In this document: positions 55,248-61,670 of the stretch, piece by piece
Layout of the letters: the number at the start of each line of letters is the position of its first letter
Position numbering within the stretch: position 1 is the first letter of the stretch
Assembly: GCA_027063645.1 (NCBI GenBank)
Contig: JAMORK010000042.1
Coordinates: 1-61,670 of the forward strand
DNA length: 61,670 bases
Reading direction: 5' to 3'
Source: Sulfurimonas sp.
GTDB taxonomy: Bacteria > Campylobacterota > Campylobacteria > Campylobacterales > Sulfurimonadaceae
Program-made: the position numbers and the translations under genes
Notes under the pieces: generated by a model
The model's database searches: none
What the model saw: only the letters and a program-made list of their open reading frames with translations
What the model was told of the DNA's origin: nothing

Positions 55248-55272
55248 TAATTATTTTAAGTTAAAATAATTA
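55248..55272. promoter_or_regulatory. 25-bp perfect palindrome in the ppsA upstream region
   Basis: TAATTATTTTAA and TTAAAATAATTA are perfect 12-base arms around a central G. The palindrome overlaps a TATAAT (55246-55251) and ends 14 nt before the ppsA ATG. Another TATAAT lies at 55215-55220. It is a strong candidate operator or leader hairpin. Confidence 0.6.
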
Positions 55273-55286
55273 CTAGGGATTTTATC

Positions 55287-57698
55287 ATGGCAAATATTAA
55301 ATGGTTTAACGAAATTGGTATAGATGATGTTGCCGAAGTTGGCGGGAAAAATGCTTCATTGGGTGAGATGTATCAAAATCTTACAACTGAAGGTGTTCGT
55401 GTACCCAATGGTTTTGCTATTACATCAAGTGCATATAAATACATACTTGAAGCCAATAATGCATGGGAAAAACTTCACACAGAACTAGATAATCTGGATG
55501 TAAATAATGTCGATGCCTTACAAAAGCATGGAAAAAGATGTCGTGAAATCGTTTATAATTGTAAAATCCCTGAAGATCTCAAAAAAGATATTGTGGATGC
55601 ATATGCAAAACTCAAAGAGGAGTACGGCACACAACTCTCTTTAGCTGTTCGCTCTTCTGCTACTGCTGAAGACTCGCCTGAAGCTTCTTTTGCTGGGCAA
55701 AATGATACTTACCTAAATATTTCAAGTGAAGATGAACTCCTTGATGCATACAAACGATGTTTAGCTTCTAACTTTACAGATCGATCTATTCATTATAAAT
55801 ACGACAATAATTTTGAATACCTAAAAGTCTACCTTTCAGTTGTTGTAATGAAAATGGTACGTAGTGATATTGGTACAAGTGGTGTTATGTTTTCACTAGA
55901 TACAGAAACAGGATTTAAAGATGTTGTTTTCATTAATGCAGCACTTGGACTTGGTGAAAATATTGTTCAAGGAACAATTAACCCAGATGCTTTTTATGTG
56001 CATAAACCAACATATAACAAAGGTTTTCGCACAGTTCTTAAACGATCACTCGGTTCAAAAAAATTAAAAATGATCTTTACAGACACTATAAACCTCGATA
56101 ATATAGCAGTAGAATATACAAAAAACATAGCGACAACAAAAGAGGAACAAAGCCATTTTTGTTTAAGCGATGAAGATGTAATGGTTCTCGCAGACTATGC
56201 CATTAAAGTTGAAAACCACTACTCTCAAAAAGCAGGTTTTCATAAGCCTATGGATATGGAATGGGCAAAAGATGGAATAGATGGCAATATTTATATGGTT
56301 CAAGCTCGTCCTGAAACGGTAGAATCTCAGAAAAAAGGGAATATTCTTGAAGTGTATCATCTTAAAGGAAAAGCTAAAGTCCTTGTAACTGGTCAAGCCA
56401 TAGGCACAAAAATTGGTCAAGGAAAAGTACACTACATTAACGATGTAAGTGAATTAAATAGCTTTAAAGAAGGGGAGATTTTAGTAGCAGATACAACGAA
56501 CCCTGACTGGGAGCCTATTATGAAAATTGCTTCAGCTATTGTTACAAATAAAGGTGGACGAACTTGTCATGCAGCGATTCTAAGCCGTGAACTTGGTATT
56601 CCTGCTGTTGTTGGATGTGATAATGCAACAGAAGCTTTAAAAGATGCCGATGAAGTGACAGTAAGTTGTGCTGATGGGGAAGATGGACATATCTACGAGG
56701 GAAAAGTTGATTTTGAAATTATCAAAACAGATTTAGGAAAATTAACAAAAACAAAAACAGAGATTATGATGAACCTTGGTAATCCTGATTTGGCGTTTTC
56801 TCTGGCTTCTTTACCTGTTGATGGGATTGGACTAGCACGTATGGAATTTATAATTAACGAGTATATTAAAGCTCATCCAATGGCACTAAAACACCCTGAC
56901 CGAGTAGATGCGCATACTCGCACTGAGCTTGAGACACTAACACAAGCATATAGTTCCATGGAAGACTTTTTTATAAAAACACTCTCTGAAGGTGTGGCAA
57001 CTATTGCATCTTCTGTTTATCCTAAACCATGTATTGTTCGCATGAGTGATTTCAAATCTAACGAATATGCAACACTTTTAGGTGGTTCGACATTTGAACT
57101 ACAAGAAGACAACCCTATGATAGGATTTCGTGGAGCATCACGTTATGCACATCCAAACTATGAAGAGGGCTTTGCTTTAGAGTGTGCTGCTATGAAAAGA
57201 GCACGAGATGAGATGGGATTTAGTAATATTATACTTATGATTCCATTTTGTAGACGTGTTCAAGAGGGGAAAAAAGTTATAGATACCATGGCTAAATATG
57301 GACTAAAACAGGGTGAGAATGGTCTTGAAATCTATGTAATGTGTGAGATTCCTAACAATGTTATTTGTATAGATGAGTTTAGCGAGATTTTTGATGGCTT
57401 TAGCATAGGGAGTAATGACCTTACACAACTGACCCTGGGTGTTGACCGTGATAGCGAAGTTGTTGCTTTTGATTATGATGAACGCGATGAGGGTGTAAAA
57501 CGTATGATTAAAATGGCAGTTGAAGGGTGTAAACGAAATAAACGCCATAGTGGCATTTGTGGGCAAGCACCATCTGATTATCCTGAAATGGCAGAGTACC
57601 TTGTAAAACTTGGGGTAGATTCTATGAGTCTTAACCCAGACTCTGTTTTAAAAACGATTGAGAGCATAGGAAAATTAGAAGCTAAAATATCAAAATAA
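55287..57698 (+). CDS. ppsA: phosphoenolpyruvate synthase
   Basis: The 803-residue enzyme converts pyruvate, ATP and water to PEP, AMP and phosphate, which matters for gluconeogenesis in autotrophs. The N-terminal ATP-grasp domain (AVRSSATAEDSPEASFAGQND) is followed by the swivelling domain with GGRTCHAAILSRELGIPAVVG (phospho-His). The C-terminal PEP/pyruvate barrel has GIGLARMEFI, GSNDLTQLTLGVDRDS and the catalytic-Cys region HSGICGQAPSDYP. AGGGAT precedes ATG. The length is normal. Confidence 0.95.
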   Translation: MANIKWFNEIGIDDVAEVGGKNASLGEMYQNLTTEGVRVPNGFAITSSAYKYILEANNAWEKLHTELDNLDVNNVDALQKHGKRCREIVYNCKIPEDLKKDIVDAYAKLKEEYGTQLSLAVRSSATAEDSPEASFAGQNDTYLNISSEDELLDAYKRCLASNFTDRSIHYKYDNNFEYLKVYLSVVVMKMVRSDIGTSGVMFSLDTETGFKDVVFINAALGLGENIVQGTINPDAFYVHKPTYNKGFRTVLKRSLGSKKLKMIFTDTINLDNIAVEYTKNIATTKEEQSHFCLSDEDVMVLADYAIKVENHYSQKAGFHKPMDMEWAKDGIDGNIYMVQARPETVESQKKGNILEVYHLKGKAKVLVTGQAIGTKIGQGKVHYINDVSELNSFKEGEILVADTTNPDWEPIMKIASAIVTNKGGRTCHAAILSRELGIPAVVGCDNATEALKDADEVTVSCADGEDGHIYEGKVDFEIIKTDLGKLTKTKTEIMMNLGNPDLAFSLASLPVDGIGLARMEFIINEYIKAHPMALKHPDRVDAHTRTELETLTQAYSSMEDFFIKTLSEGVATIASSVYPKPCIVRMSDFKSNEYATLLGGSTFELQEDNPMIGFRGASRYAHPNYEEGFALECAAMKRARDEMGFSNIILMIPFCRRVQEGKKVIDTMAKYGLKQGENGLEIYVMCEIPNNVICIDEFSEIFDGFSIGSNDLTQLTLGVDRDSEVVAFDYDERDEGVKRMIKMAVEGCKRNKRHSGICGQAPSDYPEMAEYLVKLGVDSMSLNPDSVLKTIESIGKLEAKISK

Positions 57699-57713
57699 AA
57701 TTTAAAAAGAAAC

Positions 57714-58130
57714 TTATTTTTTATATTTTTTATTTGCTGTATCCATGGCGTTTTCAAAACTCTCTACATCTCTGTACCCAGGAAGAGAGTAGAGTATAGA
57801 ACTGTCGTCTGGGTTTATAAAAAGAGTCATAGGTCTAAAGGGTGGTCTAAATTTAGCAGGGTATTTAGCATCGTGTGCAATCATAAGAGGTACAAAATTT
57901 GAAAGTTTCTCTTTTATGTTTGTACTATCTAGTGTCTTTTCAACAAGCTGGTCACAGTAGGGACAAGGCTCTTTTACTATAACCATCATAAGTACTTTAT
58001 GCTCTTTTTTTGCTTCTGCAAGAGCTACACTATACACCTCTTGATAATCAAGCATAAATGCGGCATCTTTAGCATTTGCACCAAAAAGTGTCAATGTCAT
58101 TAGTAGTAATAAAATTATTTTTTGTGTCAT
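57714..58130 (-). CDS. periplasmic thioredoxin-like protein
   Basis: The 138-residue protein has a signal peptide (residues 1-18, cleavage near FGANA) and a thioredoxin-fold active site CPYC (C56, C59) in IVKEPCPYCDQLV. The RPMTLFINPDDSSILYSLPGY region holds a likely cis-proline. It resembles thioredoxin-like proteins of SoxW/DsbD-gamma type; the partner is unknown. It lies 2 nt after the RNase HI gene. Confidence 0.8.
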   Translation of the reverse strand: MTQKIILLLLMTLTLFGANAKDAAFMLDYQEVYSVALAEAKKEHKVLMMVIVKEPCPYCDQLVEKTLDSTNIKEKLSNFVPLMIAHDAKYPAKFRPPFRPMTLFINPDDSSILYSLPGYRDVESFENAMDTANKKYKK

Positions 58131-58132
58131 TT

Positions 58133-58948
58133 TTATCCCTCTCTCATTTTTAAAATCTCAGCTACATCTATTGGTTTAGAGTATTTTATAAACTCTTTTT
58201 GAGTCGTAAGTATAGTATACATCGTCATCCTATCGGCCAACTCGTTGCCCTCAAACCCTGCATGAGCTTTTATATGAGTAAGTTTAACATCTTTTTTAAT
58301 CTCATTATAAAGATAGTAAGCTTTTTTAATAATTTCAAGATTTTTAATCTCACCACCTTTTTTCGTCCAGTTCTTTTTCTCCCAAGAGATTGCCCATGTT
58401 TTTATGCAGTTTATGGAGTACATAGAATCACATTTTATCTCTACTTTATTGCCCTTTTGAACCTCTTTTTGTGCTAAGAGAAGGGACTCATAAAGTGCCC
58501 CTAATTCTGCTGTATTGTTTGTTCCCATTGGTTCATAAAGACCATACCAAAGTTCTGAGAGTTTGTCATTTCTGTAAACTGCTACACCAGAACCAGCTTT
58601 TCCAGGATTTGGAGTACACCCACCATCACAATAGATGGTTACATCTCCCTCCAATGGCGTTTGGGTATCTTCTTGAGGCTGTTCTTCTTGGGAATTGTTT
58701 AGCTCTTTTCTAAATTTCTGTAGTGCTTTATAATTTTTTATAATGGTCTCACGAGCCTTTTTGGTGCTAATATTTGCAAGTAAAACAAAAAGTTCGGCTC
58801 TTGCATCAGAGAGTTCTTTACCAAGAGCAAGCTCTTTAAACTGAGATTTCATCTCCTCTTTTATATCAAGTAAAACAAGTTGCTGTTCATTGATCTCGCC
58901 ATTTTTATTTAGCCCTAAATTGAGTAAAGCTTCTGTAACTATCTGCAT
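58133..58948 (-). CDS. rnhA: ribonuclease HI with N-terminal extension
   Basis: The C-terminal half (about residues 102-245) is RNase HI with VTIYCDGGCTPNPG (catalytic Asp), NTAELGALYESL (Glu), EIKCDSMYSI (Asp) and HAGFEGNELADRMT (His/Asp). The N-terminal 95 residues are an acidic, helical region absent from standard RNase HI. Another 25 residues follow the catalytic domain. A second RNase H (rnhB) lies at 19.5 kb. The gene overlaps the aldose-epimerase-like gene by 10 nt. Confidence 0.88.
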   Translation of the reverse strand: MQIVTEALLNLGLNKNGEINEQQLVLLDIKEEMKSQFKELALGKELSDARAELFVLLANISTKKARETIIKNYKALQKFRKELNNSQEEQPQEDTQTPLEGDVTIYCDGGCTPNPGKAGSGVAVYRNDKLSELWYGLYEPMGTNNTAELGALYESLLLAQKEVQKGNKVEIKCDSMYSINCIKTWAISWEKKNWTKKGGEIKNLEIIKKAYYLYNEIKKDVKLTHIKAHAGFEGNELADRMTMYTILTTQKEFIKYSKPIDVAEILKMREG

Positions 58949-59796
58949 CTATATTCCTTAGTATCATTATAACAACATTGTTTTAAAGTATGACTCTCCC
59001 CTCCCCTAAGGGTTTTAAAATCATCAAAAGCATTTGCACTCTCTATACATACAAACTCTTTATAAGCACTCTCTTTCATACCAGACATTCTTTTGGTTTT
59101 TTCTATCCATGGGTTCCATACCACTGTAGAGGAGGAGCCATATGCTGTTATGTTTACTCTTTTTTGTTTATCTTGAAGTACTAATGGTTTGTCTACTTTT
59201 TGGTAGACATTGTCAAACTCTTCTGTAATCTTTATGGTAGTATTTTGTGTATATTTTGCATCTAAAAGTGCATCATAATAAGGCCTACCCTCAAGACCAA
59301 AAATTTGAATATTTTCAATGCTAGAAACTTTAAAATAAGTATGAAGTGCTTGAGTGAGCCTGAAAGTTTTTTCATCTTTGTTAGTTGTTCTTAGTTCTAC
59401 TTCCAAAGTATCTGAGATTCTAAACACTACCTCAAGTTTAAATTTATAGTTCCATAATGCTAAGGTGTTTTCATTCTCTTCTAACTTTAAAATAAGTTCA
59501 CTTGTTTTTGTATCTACCTGTTTAAAAGAAACAAATGAAAAAAGGGAAACTCTTGCAAAACCATGTTGAGGAAGTTCTGGGTTATCCATACCAAAAGAGG
59601 GCCAGCAGATAGGGATACCACCTCGTATTGCCTTGCCATACTCAAAATCACTCTGAGAGCTCAACCAAAGTAAATCCTCTTTATCTTTTACTTTATACTC
59701 AAATATATGAGCACCTTGTAGTGCTATTTTAGCACTTGCAACAGCATTAGAAACTTCTATGTATTCAAAGCCATTGGAAAATTGTTTTATCTCCAT
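58939..59796 (-). CDS. glucose-6-phosphate/aldose 1-epimerase-like protein (YeaD type)
   Basis: The 285-residue galactose-mutarotase-fold protein has QGAHIFEYKVKDKEDLLWLS, GKAIRGGIPICWPSFG and HGFARVSLF, the YeaD-type pattern. LTQALHTYFKVSSIENI supplies another conserved His. It would interconvert hexose or hexose-6-phosphate anomers. I start it at ATG 59796, which has AAGGTG upstream. It lies in a cluster with a sugar transporter. Confidence 0.85.
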   Translation of the reverse strand: MEIKQFSNGFEYIEVSNAVASAKIALQGAHIFEYKVKDKEDLLWLSSQSDFEYGKAIRGGIPICWPSFGMDNPELPQHGFARVSLFSFVSFKQVDTKTSELILKLEENENTLALWNYKFKLEVVFRISDTLEVELRTTNKDEKTFRLTQALHTYFKVSSIENIQIFGLEGRPYYDALLDAKYTQNTTIKITEEFDNVYQKVDKPLVLQDKQKRVNITAYGSSSTVVWNPWIEKTKRMSGMKESAYKEFVCIESANAFDDFKTLRGGESHTLKQCCYNDTKEYRCR

Positions 59797-61046
59797 GATT
59801 TCACCTTGTGCCATTTATAACCATACATAAAGATCATAAAGTAGCAAAATATTCCAAGTAAATAAGCCTCTTGCATATCACCACTTATTTGAATAATTTT
59901 TCCAAAAAGTAGAGGTAAAAGTGCGCCACCCGATATGGCCATAATGAGCAATGCACTCCCTTTTGGTGTATGCTTCCCTAAATCTTCAAGTGCTAAAGGC
60001 CAAATAGTAGGCCAAACAAGAGCATTTGAGAGTCCAAGTAAGGCTACAAAAGTCACACTATTTGGCAATGTTGCCACTCCACTCCATCCCCAAAGAATCT
60101 CTGAGAGTGTTGTGTCGGTAGTGGAACTAAAAACTATGCCTAAAATAAAAAGAGACCCTAAAAGAGCCGAACCAATGAGTGCTTTTTCCTGAGAAAGGTA
60201 GCGAGGAATAAAAAAGACCCCAACAAGATATGAAATTACCATAAAAACCATAGTGTATGAAGTAAGTGCCGTCGCGTTTTGTAGCCCAATATTTTGAGCA
60301 TAAAGACCTATGGTGTCCCCTGCAATCACCTCAATACCCACATAGAAAAAGAGGGCAATTGCACCAAGGACAACACGAGGGAAACCAAAGATTGTCTCAT
60401 CATCATACTCATCACCCTCAAACTCCATCTCAGGTAAAGAGGAGAACTTTACTAAGCCTACAAGAAAAAAAAGCACCCCAGCCATCACACCATAAGGAAG
60501 CACTAATTTCTCGGCTAAACCTTGAATATCACTCGGTTCTAAAAGAGAGGTATTCCCTAAATCTGCAAAAATAAGTGCTGTAAAAAGAAGAGGCACTAAC
60601 ACCCCTGCACTCTTGTTAATAAGCCCCATAATACTTATGCGCATCGCTGCACTCTCTTGTGGACCAAGAAGCACAATGTAAGGGTTTGAAGCGGTTTGAA
60701 GTATGGTAAGCCCTGTACCCAATGTAAAAAGAGCAATTAAAAACAGAGTAAAACTTGCACTAAACGCGGCGGGTATAAAAGCCAAAGCTCCAAAAGCCAT
60801 CACTCCAAGACCTATAGCCATACCGTTTTTGTACCCTGTTTTTTCAAGTAAAGCAGCCATAGGCAAAGCCATCACAGTATAAGCTATGTAAAATGCAAAA
60901 GTAACAAATAAAGCCTCAAAATCGTTCAAATCTAAAATAAGCTTTAAAAATGGTATGAGTGAACCATTCAGCCATGTCACAAAACCAAAGATAAAAAATA
61001 AAATTCCTATAATAATCATAGGGAAAAAAGTTGATTTTTTAGCCAT
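59787..61046 (-). CDS. FHS-family sugar MFS transporter (GluP-like)
   Basis: The 419-residue protein has twelve helices and the FHS pattern: FFIFGFVTWLNGSLIPFLK near the start, LGTGLTILQTASNPYIVLLGP, and NALVWPTIWPLALEDLG. Family members transport glucose, galactose or fucose with protons or sodium. It is flanked by the HAD phosphatase (overlap 8 nt) and the aldose-epimerase-like gene (overlap 10 nt), so the three form a sugar-use unit. The substrate is inferred as a hexose. Confidence 0.85.
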   Translation of the reverse strand: MAKKSTFFPMIIIGILFFIFGFVTWLNGSLIPFLKLILDLNDFEALFVTFAFYIAYTVMALPMAALLEKTGYKNGMAIGLGVMAFGALAFIPAAFSASFTLFLIALFTLGTGLTILQTASNPYIVLLGPQESAAMRISIMGLINKSAGVLVPLLFTALIFADLGNTSLLEPSDIQGLAEKLVLPYGVMAGVLFFLVGLVKFSSLPEMEFEGDEYDDETIFGFPRVVLGAIALFFYVGIEVIAGDTIGLYAQNIGLQNATALTSYTMVFMVISYLVGVFFIPRYLSQEKALIGSALLGSLFILGIVFSSTTDTTLSEILWGWSGVATLPNSVTFVALLGLSNALVWPTIWPLALEDLGKHTPKGSALLIMAISGGALLPLLFGKIIQISGDMQEAYLLGIFCYFMIFMYGYKWHKVKSWR

Positions 61047-61670
61047 TTTTTAAACTCTCCAAATACTTTGCAACACCATCTTCATCGTTTGTATACCCTA
61101 AGACAACATTCGCCTGAGACTTAACACCCTCTTGTGCATTTGCCACAGCCACAGAAGTTTTTGCAAGTGCAAACATCCCTACATCATTAAAATTATCGCC
61201 AAAGACAGTAAGTTTCTGTAAATCAAAACCTAGATATTCACTAATGCTTGCAATACCATGAGATTTATCTGCATCTTTATGAAGTAGTGTCAAAAAGTAG
61301 CATCCCACATAAGCTTCTGGTGCTAATATGTACTTCAACCTCTCGCCAAAAATCTCTTTGAGTCTTGCTTCAAGCTCTCGAAGTTCTTTTTCATCTCCCA
61401 TATAAACCACTTTAAAATTTTCATTCATCGCTTCTATATTTTTTTTCTCTTGAAGATTGTCGGCTTTTACATAGCGTTTGAGCACTTCAGATTGGTAGTT
61501 GTTTAAGATGTCGGAGTGCAAAAACACCTCGTTAAGTTTTCCCTCCCCTAAAGAGAGAACAAAAGGGTATATACCAAACTTTGCCCCCTCAGCTATAATC
61601 TCATCAGCCACATCTTTTGGTATAAATTTTGTGTCGATGATTTTTTTATCACTCGTTGCTATGAGTGCTC
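61039..61670 (-). CDS. HAD-superfamily (Cof-type) phosphatase, N-terminus outside window
   Basis: The reading frame is open to the right edge, where it encodes ALIATSDKKIIDTKFIPKD, so at least 210 residues are visible and the true start lies beyond 61670. The DxD nucleophile motif should be in the missing part. The seen part has a Cof-type cap and the C-terminal HAD motif VFGDNFNDVGMFALAKTSVAVANA (conserved GDxxND, shown in part). It probably dephosphorylates a sugar phosphate, in keeping with the neighbouring transporter. Confidence 0.8.
   Translation of the reverse strand, partial: ALIATSDKKIIDTKFIPKDVADEIIAEGAKFGIYPFVLSLGEGKLNEVFLHSDILNNYQSEVLKRYVKADNLQEKKNIEAMNENFKVVYMGDEKELRELEARLKEIFGERLKYILAPEAYVGCYFLTLLHKDADKSHGIASISEYLGFDLQKLTVFGDNFNDVGMFALAKTSVAVANAQEGVKSQANVVLGYTNDEDGVAKYLESLKNG

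Noticed and set aside
61039-61611. A complete HAD gene starting with GTG at 61611
   Set aside because: The frame continues open to the window edge with HAD-like sequence, so the gene is truncated by the window.

Overview
The window looks like a chromosomal segment of a Campylobacterota (epsilonproteobacterial) bacterium, most like Sulfurimonas and relatives. The clues are the low G+C content, a futalosine-pathway menaquinone gene (mqnA), an S10-spc ribosomal cluster that lacks rpmD (L30) and ends in secY-map-infA, a four-cysteine S14, and a NIT-domain chemotaxis receptor. Genus assignment is inference; there is no rRNA gene in the window.

Left part (1-7.6 kb): a truncated zinc-ribbon protein, a small membrane protein, a radical SAM protein of the spore-photoproduct-lyase type coupled to an NnrS-type membrane protein, a lone WGR-domain protein, and an arsenic operon (arsR-arsC-arsB-MOSC) with a very clear operator/promoter. 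A CvfB-like RNA-binding protein, two very small genes and a chorismate mutase follow. From 7.6 to 18.3 kb the minus strand carries one ribosomal-protein operon, rpsJ to infA, with a good promoter before rpsJ and a single large internal gap (67 nt, before rpsH).

Centre (18.4-37.4 kb): a P-loop ATPase and rnhB, then galE and a lipoprotein membrane-fusion protein on the plus strand. These converge on a tightly packed 13-gene minus-strand operon (37427 to 22114). The operon encodes PAP2 phosphatase, TolC-like outer-membrane protein, PelF, PelG, OmpA-type lipoprotein, a 724-residue membrane protein, a membrane-anchored GAF-like/HD-GYP protein, a GT2 enzyme, DUF2304, a FemAB-like transferase, a polysaccharide deacetylase, an LPG-synthase-type membrane protein and a glycoside-hydrolase-like protein. 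PelF and PelG are the recognisable Pel exopolysaccharide parts. PelB, PelC, PelD and PelE are not recognisable, and the other genes could supply those jobs. This is the best candidate for an undescribed system: a Pel-like polysaccharide machine with a TolC/adaptor exit and an HD-GYP protein where PelD would be.

Right part (37.5-61.7 kb): molybdenum-cofactor genes (moaD, moaE, moeA), mqnA, a glutathione peroxidase, a YgjP-like metallopeptidase and malic enzyme. Next is a STAS / NIT-chemoreceptor / SpoIIE-phosphatase cassette, followed by rarA, an RluB-type pseudouridine synthase, kdsD, a HerA-like ATPase, nnr, thiG and a sodium-dependent transporter. A five-tRNA operon (Pro-His-Arg-Arg-Leu) has a consensus promoter, and ppsA has a 25-bp palindrome in its leader. 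The window ends with a thioredoxin-like protein, RNase HI and a sugar cluster (aldose-epimerase-like protein, FHS-type MFS transporter, truncated HAD phosphatase). No transposase, CRISPR array, phage gene or rRNA gene was seen. Gene calls rest on reading translated sequence by eye; no database search was run.
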